A stretch of DNA of 64,000 nt from Annona cherimola (taxonomy: Eukaryota > Streptophyta > Magnoliopsida > Magnoliales > Annonaceae), in contig CM059973.1 of NCBI GenBank assembly GCA_030490835.1, positions 88,743,641 through 88,807,640 on the forward strand, read 5' to 3'. The position numbers were made by a program, and so were the translations under genes. The notes under the pieces are model-generated. The model ran no database searches. It was not told the DNA's origin and was given only the letters and a program-made list of their open reading frames with translations. Positions 13,291-25,215 of this stretch are shown here, one piece after another (positions within the stretch are counted from its first letter, which is position 1; every line of letters begins with the position of its first letter).

Positions 13291-13723
13291 ACCTATTTTT
13301 CATCACCCCTGTTGTGGTTTCTCCTCATCGCATTGAGGAAAGTAACTGCGTTGTGGCATCATGATCATCATTTCTTTTGGCAGGTTTTCCTGATCATATT
13401 GAGGAAATTAACTACTTCATATCATTATTATCATCATGCCTGTTTTGCTATTTATCTTAATCGTACCGTGGAGATTAACTACTATGAACTAGTTGCAGAT
13501 AAAGAAACACCTTCAATTCCACTGTTTTAACGAAAGACATCAACCGCTTGAAATTACATCCATATATCACGACAACTAATTTCTAAGCACCTGGTAAAGT
13601 ACAACATTCAGATCATCCCATGCGCTACTTGGGAGTAAAGAAACAAACGAAAGAAAGAAAATAAAACCATGAATCATCCATCGCGTTTTGGACCACATAC
13701 GCAGAGGCGACATAATTAAACGA

Positions 13724-15152
13724 TCAAGGCTTTCGAAGGGCTAAAGCCGACATGACTACCAAGAGCATGACGATCAGGGCTGCAAGGAAGGAAGCAACCA
13801 CCGCGCCACCCATACGCTGGCACAAGTCTTTGAATTGTTGGCAGATGGCAAGCCAATTTGCTTTGGAGCTCCCTGTGTGGGCCAGGTACACGATTGTCGT
13901 TGCTGATGCCGCCCCAGCACTAGATAGGCCCACCATCACCTGCACAAATTTGCATAAGCAATTTATAGCAACATTAGTAGCGCACAATCATTAGTTTGCT
14001 TCCTTTTCATCATTACGTGAAATCATGGAATTAAATTTGCAAGTTAATTCATCAATACTTTGAGAAAATAGCTAGACCCACAATTAAGTGCTACATCGTA
14101 ATAACGTGACTTGTCATAATTATTTGTCGGAATTAGTTCTTCGTTTGTCAAGCCTATTCAGACATATATACATACCGAAACAAGAGTCAATAACAAGGCT
14201 TACAGTGTCAAAGACAAGCAGCAGAAGGCGTAGTCCCATCGCACGGGGGCGAATAATTGTGACAAAGGAGAACGGCAACGAGAGTACAAAGTAGCCGCTA
14301 ACTATAGCATTTGAAATCACGAAAAACCTGTGCGAACAAGAAAATTAATTAAGGTTGGATGTATCTTATTGTTATTAATAGGCTAAATAACCACCATGCA
14401 TATTTCAATTTTTTATGTGAATGGAGATTATTACTTTAGTCACCAGACTCAAAAATTGAAATTTTACTTATGCATATGCTAATGTCAAAACACTGAATTA
14501 TGTCTTAGGCGATGAGTTATAATCGTCTTAAGCCGGCCTAAAATAGGTTGATTTTAGGTGGTAAAAAAATATTTTTAAAATCTTTAAAATTGTAAATTTT
14601 TTATAAAATTATTTTCCTATGTATATTTAAATTCATTTTTAATTTCAAAGAAATTTTAGTCATCTTCAGCAACTAAAAATGTCTTAACTTTGAAATTAAA
14701 AAATATTTATATACGTAAAAAAATAGTAAAACTTGATATATAAATTAAATATGGTTAGAAAAATAATTTTATAAATAAAAAATAGATGTTGTCGGCAGGC
14801 CGGAAATGATTAGTAGGCATAGTTAAAATGCATGTACGAACGTTAGAGCAGGGAGATCATCGTAGCTGGCATGGAAGCGGAACTGAGTGAAAAAAGGGAG
14901 AGTCTCGTCAGCTGTTCCCATGGCGATGGTAGCGGCCAGGGCAGCAGCGATCGCTGCCAGCCTCAGAGCGAAGTCGAAGACATATACGCCTCTCTTCCAC
15001 TCTCCTCTATGTATTGCCCTCTTCTTCGACCCTGCTGGGCCTGCAGGTGCAACTGCAGCAGCTCCAGTTCCTGCTGGCGCTGTTACTTTTCCAGTGTCCT
15101 GTTTGGCATTCGAATCTGCAGGGATGGTAACTCCAGTCGAGGACGATGACAT
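13724..15152 (-). CDS. Casparian strip membrane protein (CASP), three exons
   Basis: Exons are 15152-14842, 14327-14204 and 13939-13724, giving 216 residues. The junctions are AAC|GTTCGT to CACAG|G, then ACT|GTAAGC to GTGCAG|GTG, all in phase. The protein has an Ala/Pro/Gly-rich cytosolic N-terminus and four membrane segments, roughly residues 56-76, 105-127, 134-165 and 186-211. The conserved Arg of TM1 (R64) and Asp of TM3 (D144) of the CASP/MARVEL fold are present. The first outer loop carries the ETLPFFTQF...YDDLP signature that marks true CASPs, and the second loop has [14 protein letters not shown]. CASPs polymerise in the endodermal plasma membrane and position the lignin-depositing machinery. 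The loop signature is one residue shorter than in the CASP1 sequence I remember. A TATA box lies about 95 bp upstream. Confidence 0.93.
14515..14825. repeat. Fold-back element in CASP intron 1 (shared-core group, degenerate)
   Basis: The left edge has GCCGGCCTAAAATAGG followed by a self-complementary CCTAAAAT...ATTTTAGG. The right edge contains GGCAGGCCGG. The interior has the inverted pair TTATAAAATTATTTT and AAAATAATTTTATAA around a TAGTAAAACTTGATATATAA core. The element fills most of the intron. It is related to the cleaner copy at 30559. Confidence 0.5.
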
Positions 15153-15158
15153 TTTCTA

Positions 15159-15202
<44 letters not shown>
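15159..15202. repeat. (GT)n(GA)n microsatellite in the CASP leader
   Basis: About ten GT units (from 15159) run directly into about twelve GA units (to 15202). On the CASP strand this is a CT tract followed by a CA tract, ending seven bases before the ATG, so it sits in the 5' untranslated leader. Confidence 0.8.
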
Positions 15203-15243
15203 TGTGCGGAGGTGATGATGAACTGGCTGCATGGACAAATGGT

Positions 15244-15253
15244 CTTTATATAG
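15244..15253 (-). promoter_or_regulatory. TATA box of the CASP gene
   Basis: CTATATAAAG on the minus strand, about 95 bp before the ATG and upstream of the CT/CA leader tract. Sequence and spacing fit a plant TATA box. Confidence 0.6.
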
Positions 15254-15764
15254 ATGAAGGTTGTATTATGAGTCTACGAACAAGAAACAATAATGTGGAG
15301 TTGGTTTCATGAATCTATGTGAATTTAGTCGCTCGATCATCCACTGAATTTTTTTCTTCGCGTCAATGTCTGGAAAGTTGAGTCGTTGCAAAGGAGCAGG
15401 CAGGGATTAGTAACTTACTCCACTTGCATTGCTAATGGGTTGACCGGCGGATCCGGTGGTCCCATAGCAGCTGGCTAGGTGAACGGAGGGATTCTCTTCG
15501 GTTCCCGGATTAGGAAATGCAAGTGGCCGAGCGCTGCCCGTTAATCCGTTGTGTCCTCGCTAAGACCAAATTTGAAAATCGGACTTGCATGTGTGCCACG
15601 CATGCTGCAGCGTTGGGATGGGAACGACTAGGCTTCCGTGTTTTCACGGGGCACTTATATCTAACAGACACAGCCTGAGCTTGCTATGCGCATCCACACA
15701 TGCAGCACGCACGGCCCTTCATTCTAGCCATGAGATAAAAGCAAAAATATAAAGGAGGTCTCGA

Positions 15765-16255
15765 GAGGACATTTGGTAATTTAAAAGTTGTGGAAACTGT
15801 GGGATGGAGTGGAAAATGGAAAATAAAATATTTTAAAAATTATATGATTGATATAAAATTATAGGAGTAAAGATGAAATAAATATAGTAATTGGAGTGTA
15901 ATAGGAAATAGAAATGATTGAAACGTAAGGGTAAAATGGTAAAAATATGGTTATTAATTAATAAATTAATAAGTTTAGGAATCCGTATTCGACTTCCCAT
16001 CTCATAAAAGTATAATAAAGGCACATTTGGTAATGTGAGCAGGATATGTGGGTTGGAAAATTATGGTAGCACAATTTTCGAAGTCATCATTCCTCAATCA
16101 ATCATCATATATTTCCACTTTTGCCTTTATACTCAAATCATTTTTATATTAATTATCTTCCAACAAATCTATTTATTTCAACTTTAGCTCTACCATTTCA
16201 TATCAATCACAAATTTTTTAAAATATTTCATTTTTTACTCCCATCCCATCCCATA
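15765..16255. repeat. Two adjacent MITE copies in opposite orientation
   Basis: About 15765-16010 reads GTAATTGGAGTGTAATAGG and GAAATGATTGAAACGTAAGG. About 16020-16255 reads as the other strand of a related copy, with TTTATACTCAAATCATTTTT and CATTTCATATCAATCACAA. Both edges carry GACATTTGGTAAT or GGCACATTTGGTAATG, so each is probably a separate insertion. Neither codes for protein. Confidence 0.5.
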
Positions 16256-16319
16256 TGTAAAACACGTTGATCAGTTTTGGTGTACAAATAGCCACTGAAC
16301 AAAGACTCGATCCCAAGGT

Positions 16320-16610
16320 TGGGGCATGTTAAATGGTGAGAAAATTCCACATTGTTAAGAGACTTGAAGGGTTCTTGGTTCATATGCATGGGAATAGGCT
16401 TTCTAACTTGGCTAGTCATTTTGGGATAGAATAGACCCATTTTTAGCATGGTACTAGAGCCAAACCCAAGCTTATTTGTGTTTATTTCCAGATAAGAAAA
16501 TCCTACATTGTTAAGAGGCTTGAAGGGTTCCTGAGTTATATGTATGAGAATAGGCTTCCTAACTTGGCTAGTCATTTTGGTATAGAACCAACCCATTTTC
16601 AACAAGGTAG
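16320..16610 (+). mobile_element. LTR-retrotransposon remnant with two LTR-like copies and a PBS-like site
   Basis: Two imperfect copies about 157 bp apart (from about 16338 and 16495) share AACTTGGCTAGTCATTTTGG and a TTAAGAG-CTTGAAGGGTTC block. After the first copy comes CATGGTACTAGAGCC, a near match to the common plant primer-binding site TGGTATCAGAGCC for initiator tRNA-Met. This looks like a tiny TRIM-type element or a tandemly duplicated LTR end. No coding sequence remains. Confidence 0.5.
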
Positions 16611-16634
16611 TTGAAATGAGATTGGAACGAGATG

Positions 16635-17069
16635 AAAAAATTATAAAGTTTTTCTAAATATACTCATTAAGTTTAACTTTAATTCTACATATATTGACTT
16701 TGTTTTCAAAATCTTGGATGCATTTACTAAGTTTGTTATTAATTCTAAAAATATTCAAGTCATGAATTAAGGCAGTTATTTAATATGTGAAATTACTAAT
16801 ATATGCACCAAATTTTGGATATAATTAAAAAATTGAATATTATCACTCATCAATGCCCTAATTGCATATGCGCTCTAAAATCCGAGATCCATTATTTTAT
16901 TTTATTTTATTTTTATTGTTTTGTAATAGGGCTATTTTGAGTATTTATAAAAATTTAACTAACAATTTTTAATAGATAGGACATTTTTAGGATTTAATGC
17001 AAACGTAGTGGATATATTTTAGATTAAAGTTAAACACAATGAGTATATTTAAGAAAGGCCAAAAAATTG
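16635..17069. mobile_element. Mutator-type MITE with module-built inverted ends
   Basis: The left end CTAAATATACTCATTAAGTT and the right end (ATGAGTATATTTAAG near 17039-17053) are inverted copies, continuing with TTTAACTTTAAT and ATTAAAGTTAAA. The interior is AT-rich and non-coding. Flanks AAAAAATTA (16635-16643) and AAAAAATTG (17061-17069) could be a worn 9-bp target duplication, but they are low in complexity. Confidence 0.5.
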
Positions 17070-17682
17070 TGTGTAACATTGTTATTATGTATTGTACTTA
17101 CATTAGAAATAAAAAGATAGTATTAAAATTTTAAAAAGTAATAAATTTATTATGTATTAAAAATGGTAAAAAATTTTGAGAATGAAAAATCATGTTTCAT
17201 AATAGTCTTGTACCTTTGTCATCCATTCATCCTAAGCAGGTAACCATTTCTCATTGAAGATCCAGACTAGGGGTGGGAATCGGGGCGGGGTTGACCCGTG
17301 ACCGCCTCGACCCGACCCTTTTTAAAACCGAGGCGGGTTGGGATAATTTACCCGGCGGGGCGGGTCAAGCATGTTATTTTCCTTCAAAAGTCTGGGTCGA
17401 GGCGGACCGGCCTCGCTGACCCGCAGACCCGTACCTCTCTGAACCCTAAAACTAACACTCTGTTTTCCGAATTTCGCCCACGTCGTCCCACAGCACTGTA
17501 GCAGTGCTACTTCCTCCCCTTGCCCAACACTCGATCCTCCCTTTCGGCACCCAACAGCCAACGTTGAACGCCCCCGCCACTCCTCCCTTCCAGCCTCCAC
17601 TCCAGGCGTCTAGCGCCCAGCTCAGCAGCTCCCCCATTCGCCTTCCGGCTTCCACTCCACGCGTGCCCAGACATTGTCGATC

Positions 17683-18030
17683 TTCCCTTCCAGCTCCTAG
17701 CTCCCCCGCCGCTCCTCCCTTCCAGGCTTACAGCACCCAGCGCCGGGCGGCCTCGCCGATCTTCCCTTCCAGCTCCTAGCTCCCCCGCCGCTCCTCCCTT
17801 CCAGGCTTACAACACTCAGCGTCGGGTGCCCTCGCCGATCCTCCCTTCCAACACGTAGTGCCGCTCCTCCCTTCCAGGCTTACAGCACCCAGCGTAGGGC
17901 GCCCTCGCCGATCCTCCCTTCCAACACGTAGTGCCGCTCCTCCCTTCCAGGCTTACAGCACCCAGCGTCGGGCGCCCTCGCCGATCCTCCCTTCCAACAC
18001 GTAGTGCCGCTCCTCCCTTCCAGGCTTCCA
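17683..18030 (+). repeat. GC-rich tandem repeat in the hAT leader, about 72-78 bp unit
   Basis: Four to five copies of a unit containing CCGCTCCTCCCTTCCAGGCT and CTCGCCGATC lie head to tail. The first two units are about 78 bp and carry AGCTCCTAGCTCCCC. Later ones are about 73 bp and carry AACACGTAGTG instead. The array lies between the left TIR and the transposase start. Confidence 0.75.
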
Positions 18031-18804
18031 GCGCCTAGCGCCTCCGCTCGCCTCCCACCCTACAGGCCCACACTCATCGTCCAGCGCCCCAGTGACCATC
18101 GTCCAACGCCCATCGTCTCCAATCTCTGTTCTTCTCCCTTTTGTTTTCTTCTCCAATCTTTGTTCTTCTCCCTTTGGTTCTTCTCCTATCGTCCAGCGCC
18201 CATCGCCTCCCACGGTCCCACCCCACACTCATCTTCCGCTTGCTGCCGAGATCTGCTTGGAATGGACATGCATACAGGCACAGCAGGCTGAAGCTCCCCC
18301 GCCCAATTTATTTTTGCGTCAACAAAAGTGCTGCTGACTGCCGAACCTTGGTCTTGGCCAGTTCTGGCTACTCCTCCTCTCACTCTACCACCCGCGAAGT
18401 CCTCTGCTCAAGGCAGCCCCTCCAAAGTACGCAGTAGCTGACATCGACGAATCCGACGATCTTGAATAATTATTGGAAATTTGGAATTGGTCTGCCTCTG
18501 CTCCGGCAATAGTTGGTATATGTCATTTTCCTTTACATTTTTTCCATTTAATCTAACATATTTAAGCTGGTAAAATGACACAAATATTATTGATTAATTA
18601 TTAGAATTGATCATGGATCACATTTCTACAGACCTTTCAAAAACTTACATTCAGATATTTTATTTTCAAGTGATATAAGTGTTTCATGTACGTATATGCA
18701 TTGTGTATTATATTTGGTATATGCTTGTATTATGTTTGGATTTTAATTTCTTTTATTTGTATTTATTTTTAGGTATTGCATTGGATATAACATAATATAA
18801 AAAT

Positions 18805-21184
18805 ATGAGTTTGGATGTGGATGAGAATGTGGAGGAAAAAATGGTAGAGAATGTGAAAGAGAAAGAAGTGGTTGACGTGGATGTGGAAAACCTTCCACCT
18901 ATTGATAATGAAAAAATTGGAAAAGATGAAAATAATCCAGCTACCAATTACAAACTTGCTTCTTCAGTTTGGAATCATTTTACTAAAAATGATAAGAAGC
19001 CAGGTAAAGAACTCACTGCCTCATGTAATTACTGCAAAAGGCCTTTTAAGTGTGCTAGTAAGTATGGTACTAGTTCACTTTCGAGGCATATCCAAAGATG
19101 CAAAGATTTTCCAAAGTGGGGGCAAAATAAGAGGCAAAAGCTGTTAACATTCTCTTCACCACAGTCCAACATTAATGGAGAACCAGTTATCAGTGTATGG
19201 GAATTTGACCAAGATAAATGCAGAAAGGGACTTGCTGAGATGATTATCATTGATGAAAAACCATTTAAGATTGTAGAGCATGAGGGACTGAAGAGATGGG
19301 TTAGCATGTTGCAGCCACAATTTAAGTGGGTAGCTAGGAAAACTGTCGCTAATGATTGTCTTGCAATTTATGAAGCTGAGAAGAAGAAACTGAAGAAATT
19401 TTTTGAAAATAAAATTCAAAGGGTGAGTTTGACCACAGACTTGTGGACTTCTATTTCGAATGATAGTTACATGTGTCTTACAGCACACTATATTGATGAC
19501 GAATGGAAGTTACACAAGAAAATAATTAATTTTTTTATGCTTCCACCTCCACATACTGGCGATGTCATTGCTCAAGCAGTTGAGGATTGTTTATTAGGCT
19601 GGGGGTTGAATAGAATCACCACCTTGACTATAGATAATGCATCTGCAAATGATGTCGCTTTGAAAATTTTAAGAAAAATGTTAGTTAAAAGAGGGTTTCT
19701 AGCCGGCGAGGGTGATTATTTGTTGTGCGGCTCACATTGTCAACTTAATTGTGCGAGAAGGTTTAAATGAAGTTAATGAATCAATTAACAGAATTCGAAG
19801 GTATGTTAGATTTGTTAGAGGTTCCCCACAAAGAGAATATAATTTTAAAGTATGTTGTGAGAAGGAAGGAATTAGTTCTAAACTTGGATTGTGTATGGAT
19901 GTTCCTACAAGATGGAATTATACTTTTTTAATGTTGGAAAAAGCTCTGAAGTATCAAAAAGTTTTTGATCGGCTTGTCTTATATGATGCTGCATTTGCAA
20001 AGGAAGATACTCCCAATGATAATGATTGGAGAATTGGCAAAGCTATGTGTTCTTTTCTAAAACATTTTTATGAAGTTACAACCACATTATCTGGAACCTC
20101 ATATGTTACTTCTTCTCTTTACTTGGATGAGGTTCATAAGATTGAAAGTCTATTATTTGAATTTTCTACATTAGAAGATTTAGTCCTTAGAGACATGTCT
20201 AGAAAAATGAAACAAAAATTTGATAAGTATTGGGGCAGTTTTGAGAAAATTAACATGTGGTTGTTGGTTGCAAATGTATTGGATCCAAGATGCAAGTTGA
20301 AGTTTCTGAAATTCTGTTATTCATAAATATATGATGTTGACAAGGTTAAAGAAATAATGAACAGTGTGAATATGGAATTTGAAACCCTTTTCAAGTTCTA
20401 TAAGGCTAAATTTTCAGCAGCAACCAAAACAAAAATTGAAGCCCCTACACAAACAAAGACAAAATGACCATCAAGAGCAGCATATTTGAAGTTCTTAGCA
20501 GTGGATGAGACAGAAAATGAGAAGACAGAAATTCATCGATACTTAGAAAAGCATATTGTAGTGGAGGATGATAATTTTAACATTTTGGCATGGTGGAAAG
20601 TAAATGCATATAAGTATAAAGTATTGTCCCATATGGCACATGATTTATTAGTCATTCCAGTGTCTATTGTTGCGTCAGAGTCAGCTTTTAGTACGAGTGG
20701 ACGTGTGCTTGATTCATATAGGAGTTCTTTATCTCCAAAATTCGTGAAATGTTTAATCTGTGCTCAAGATTGGATGAGGTCAAAGCCAAAAGTAGATGAA
20801 TTTCAAGAAGATGCAGAGGAACTTACCATCAATTTTACAGGTAACTTACATAGTTCAGTATCTAACTCTCTTACTTGAACTTAGGATATATATTTATTTT
20901 TTATAGATAGAGCTATTAACTTATTGATTTTTTATATGTTGCAGCTATTCAAAATGAAGTTGGAGAAGGTAGCGTTTGTTCTCCTCGTCCTCCTTCAAGT
21001 GCAAGTGCAAGTGCAAGTACAAAGGTTTTAAGCATGGTGTTAAGCATTAATCTTTCTTCATATTTTTTGTTCTCTTTTTATTTTTTCCTTAGCTTGTGAT
21101 ACTATTGTAGTTACTAATAAAATAATATTTTAAATTTTCAAGGAAAGGGCATTGTTATCGATGGATGAACGTAGGAAAAGATGA
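18805..21184 (+). pseudogene. hAT transposase (BED zinc finger plus hAT dimerisation domain), disabled
   Basis: Translation starts at 18805 after a T-rich intron end near 18772. Residues C74, C77, H95 and C99 form the BED finger. The DDE/RNase-H-like core follows (LTTDLWTS, LTIDNASAND, CCAAHIVNLIVREGL, DVPTRWNYTFLML). The C-terminal dimerisation block lies at 20575-20775 (AWWKVNAYKYKVLSHMA, SIVASESAFSTSGR). Breaks are a frameshift near 19720, an in-frame TAA at 20324-20326 and an in-frame TGA at 20465-20467. Two small 3' introns can still be read in phase (20841-20944 and 21025-21142), ending ERALLSMDERRKR and TGA at 21182. The breaks imply that this copy cannot move itself. Confidence 0.9.
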
Positions 21185-22023
21185 CAATGAAGAACAATTT
21201 GCTTTTCATTTTTGTTATGAACATTTTATAATAGAAACATATGTTTAAACTTAATTTATTGGACAAAATATATGTCTCCTGTATGTTTGCTAAACTTAGA
21301 ATTTTCCCTATTGATGGATGACGGATTTACGTTATCAATTAAATTAGTTATGATTTTTATTTTTATGTGAATATTTGTCGTGATTAATTGTGGTCGAATG
21401 TGTTATTGTTTGTAGTTTTGTTTTATTGATTGTATTGCACAGGTGTTATTCAGGTCATGTCTTCTAGAAGATTTCATTACAACACAAAAAGTATTATCAA
21501 TATCCTTTATACTTTTGAGGTAAAATTGCTCTCCTAATACATAGTTAAACAATTTTTATTTTAATTCTAAATGTGACTCCATTATTATTTTTGTTGAAGG
21601 TAAATAACAAAAGACATGGAATGAGTTCAAACATTCAAATTGTGAAGGGAATTTTGAACAAAGTATGTTTCATTGACTTGTTCTTATATAGGTAAATAAA
21701 TATTAATGTTTTATTTAAGTATTTAAGTTTTAGTTTGACTGATTAGTAATAGATTGAAACATATAGTAATTAAGTTTAATATAGATTTGTCATTATACTT
21801 GATAGGTTCATAAATTCTTTAAAAAATCCTTACTTGACCCGCATTTTTTACCCGATCCGACCCGAATTTTGTCCCAAAACCTAGTATATAAAAGTAAGGG
21901 TCAAACCGACCTTGTCCCAACCCAGTATAAAAGTAAGGATCAAATAAGATTTTGAAAATGTAGAATCAGAGTTGGGCAGTAGGCACACCCCGACCCGCCT
22001 CGGTTCCCACACCTAATCCGGAC

Positions 22024-23494
22024 TATCCAGTTGGAACGCAGAATCCGCGCGTGGCCCCGCGGCTTTGGGTTGGAGTCGGACGGATTCTCCTGACATGCGT
22101 CAGCGATCAAGGGGGGCGATGACGCGACTTTTGGGGTCCCCAAAAAAGAGCAAAGCGACAGGACTGCTCCCATGTGGGGCCCACCCGGCGTCTTCCTCTC
22201 TCTCCAAGCAAAGGATAGATTCCCAGAGCGCTCACCGTATGCCACGTGCGTCTTCTCCATCGCCATCCACGTTCATTGCGGCGGGGGCCACGGTCCACCC
22301 ACGCTGTGGACCCACCTAGTGCCACGTAATCCAGATCAACATGTAAAGGAGCGGGGACGGCCGGCTCCCTTTTTTTTCCCCCCCTCCAGAATCGGACGCA
22401 TCCACGCATGGCGTCATGACTGGCATAAGAAGGCATGATATGTGGGTTCTCTTTGCACCTTGCAACTTGCATGGGCCGGAGCCGAGCTGAACCGATCGTA
22501 GGGTTATCAGCCTTCGTGGTTCCAGGAGAATTCTCCATCACAAAAGCGATTTTCGAGGCTCTCAGTTGGATCTTCGTCACCATCTGACATGACGCCGGCA
22601 CCCCCGCTACGGATAGCAACGTCGGTGAACAGTGGATTAACAAAAAGATAACCCATTGTACAGGAACGAGGAAAAATGAAGTGAAACTAGGCATGCATGA
22701 TGAACAGTAAATGGCATCAAAACAATTCAAGACGACTGGTATCTACCAAGACCAAGCATCAGCTTGGCATGCATGAATACAAAATTCAGTGGCCCAAAAT
22801 ATGGCCAACAACATTCAAGACGTCCAATTACTTGCATAACAAAATACACAGGTCATGCTCATTTACTACGTGGTGTAACATAGAGAGCATAGAACTCCAG
22901 CTCAACTTTAGCCGTCTGGGCTCACCTTGGCGGTGAAACTTGTTTTGGGAGGTGAATTCTACAAGCCACTTCGAGGCTGCAAAGAACATGCATAAGAAAG
23001 CCTAGCATTGTGCTGCTGGTCAGTTGTTGTCGCAAAGGCATGTGCCATCCTCAAAACTGCTGTCAATCTGCATCCCTGATCCGGTGGTACCGTTCCGTCT
23101 CGCCTCGCCGTACATGGTGCGCTGTCTTATCATCGATCGATCTCACTCTCGCCCTCGGACCTCCACATGGCTGGCTCGTCTACGGCTACGGATTGACGGG
23201 GGCATCAATCATTCGTGGTCGCGACTGTTGGTCGGTTTGGAAGATTCATCACCTGTCGACTTCACGCGGGGAAGAGGGCAGTATCGGATGTTGAGAGTTT
23301 CGAGTTGTTAGATGGAGACATTTAATTCGTTATCTTTTGACTAGATTTGTCTTATCTTATGCCTGGTCATCCAAGATAAATAATGTGATTAAGAAAAACT
23401 ATTTACAACACAAGGTAAGGCCCGTTGGATGGATCATTATTCGGAATTCCCATGGAAATCAAAAAATTGTGTTATAGATTTGCAAATATTTGGA
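22024..23494. other. GC-rich gene-free stretch
   Basis: About 22024-23320 is clearly richer in G+C than its surroundings and opens long frames on both strands. I see no protein family, splice pattern or codon bias to support a gene. It could be a former promoter region or part of an unrecognised repeat. Confidence 0.35.
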
Positions 23495-24125
23495 AGATAA
23501 TTTTCATATATACTCACATAGTGTGTACTAATTGCAGATATACCAATATAGCTACACGAATTACATATTAACTTCACATATTTTTTCTGAAATCGTGTGT
23601 TGCCCCTGCGCCGTTACTTGCAGTCAATACATTGCTTGATATTTTGGAAAATGAAAAAATATCCTCATTGGTAATTTGCATATTTACCTACATAATTTGA
23701 CGCTATTTGCAGATATACTCATATAGTTTTACGAATTGCATATGACCCCACACAATTTCATCAAAATTGTATATTACTCCCATATAGTTTCATCAAAATT
23801 GCATACTACCCTCATGAAACTTTACATAGCTTCACGAGGATAGTATGCAATTTTGGTGAAACTATACGGAGATAATATGCAATTCGCATGTGTGTATATC
23901 TGTAAATAGAGTCAAACTATATGAGTATATACTCAAATTACCAATGAGGACATCTTCGTCATTTTTCAAAATATCAGGCAAGTTATTGACAGTAGGTGAC
24001 GACGTGGGAGTAATACGTAATTTTGGTAAAACTATGTAGGGTTAATATGCAATTTGTGAGACTATGTTGGTATATTTACAATGAGTGTTAAACTACGTGG
24101 GTATATATGCAAATTACTATATTTT
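23495..24125. mobile_element. Large fold-back element, about 630 bp palindrome
   Basis: The two halves are inverted copies about a centre near 23810. Paired landmarks are ATATCCTCATTGGTAATTTG (from 23660) with CAAATTACCAATGAGGACAT (to 23952), GTCAATACATTGC with its partner near 23980, and the outer ends CATATATACTCACATAG with GTGGGTATATATGC. Each arm is itself a run of modules such as CATATAGTTTCATCAAAATT. It has no ORF. Related modules occur at 3549 and 24278. Confidence 0.65.
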
Positions 24126-24277
24126 GGACATTCCTGTAAAATGCTATAGTAGTTATGACTGTAAAATCTTGTGGGCAAACGCAGAGTACGTTTAGTAATA
24201 TGAGTAGAGAAGGGAGCGAGAAAGCATAAGGGAAAATATTTTTAAAAAATTAGATAATGAATATATCAAATTATTTT

Positions 24278-24496
24278 TGGTGATTTACAAATACACCCAC
24301 TTAGTTTGACCATAATTGCAAATATTTTCACATAATTTCGGAATTTGTAGATTAATATGCAATAACGGCGTTATAACGGCGTGTGTATATTTGCAATTAA
24401 GGTCAAACTATGTGAGGTAATTTGCAATTTATGAAGCTATGTTAGTATATTTGCAATTATGATCAAATTATGTGGGTATAATTACAAATTACTTAG
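24278..24496. mobile_element. Second fold-back element of the same module type
   Basis: The left end ACAAATACACCCACTTAGTT and right end AATTATGTGGGTATAATTAC are inverted copies. The centre holds AACGGCGTTATAACGGCG. It is a smaller relative of the palindrome just upstream. Confidence 0.55.
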
Positions 24497-24944
24497 TTAT
24501 TTTTTAAAAATTAAAATTTGTTATCACTTTCCTACCAAAATTCGTTGCCCAATAGGCCCTAATCACTTTGTTTGGATTTCGCTAACTTTTACTTAACCCC
24601 AAGCCCATGAACTCTAAGCCTACACATCTAAGGGATATGGTGTTTAGAGGATAGTGGAAAGAGACCTTGGTTTTTAACCATAGCACCACACCCCTGAATT
24701 TATTTATGTGCTCATCAAGCTATCGAGGGATTGTGTCATGGTGAAGCATTGAACATCTGGCATCCCATGAAAATTAAGACGGGATATGGACATTGGGCCA
24801 GTTCACGGATCATCCAATCCCACCCATAAATAAGTTTATTTTGATGATTTTGATCTTTTCATCATTGGATAAAGGCCGACAAATGCTAAGCCTACACGTT
24901 TAAGGGAGATAAAGTTTAAAGCACGATGGAAGAGATCTTTACTG

Positions 24945-25215
24945 TGTGTTTGGCAATGAATATAAAATATAAGTTAAAACTTTTCAATTTAAAACTTTTC
25001 ATTCTCCACAACTATTGTATTTTTAATTATTTTTCACATTTTCCTATATAACTACTCTACTTTTAAATTATTTTTACACAATTGCTCATACAACTAACCT
25101 ATCTATTTTAATTTTATCTTCTTTACTTCTGATCATTACTACTGTCATATTACATCATTTGACAACTTTTATTCTCTAAAATTTTTTACCAAAAGTTTTA
25201 TCTATTCCCAAATAT
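24945..25215 (-). repeat. MITE copy (GATGTGATATGATA family), minus orientation
   Basis: Contains CAACTAACCTATCTATTTTA and CTCATACAACT, the reverse of the family consensus, ending ACCAAAAGTTTTATC. It forms an inverted pair with the copy at 25490. Non-coding. Confidence 0.55.

Larger units (their letters stand above)
17268..22015 (+). mobile_element. hAT-superfamily DNA transposon, full length
   Basis: The element begins TAGGGGTGGGAATCGG and ends CCGAGG-type sequence on the opposite strand (right end read inverted: TAGGTGTGGGAACCGAGGCG). It is flanked by 8-bp duplications ATCCAGAC (17260-17267) and ATCCGGAC (22016-22023), which match at 7 of 8 bases. Subterminal regions are full of GGGTC/GACCC motifs on both sides. 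Inside are a GC-rich leader with tandem repeats, an intron and a broken BED-finger/hAT transposase. TIR length, 8-bp TSD and transposase all agree on hAT. The element is 4748 bp and, given the stops and frameshift, non-autonomous now. Confidence 0.9.

Noticed and set aside
13312..13530. 72-codon plus-strand ORF with His-rich segment
   Set aside because: Starts at a MITE edge, has no domain or splice context and no family resemblance.
17298..18437. Several GC-rich ORFs on both strands before the hAT transposase
   Set aside because: They follow the tandem-repeat leader and have repetitive Pro/Ser-rich or Gly/Arg-rich translations; treated as non-coding leader.
22107..22730. 207-codon minus-strand ORF in the GC-rich stretch
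   Set aside because: No recognisable domain, overlapping open frames on the other strand, and low-complexity composition; GC-rich DNA opens frames by chance.
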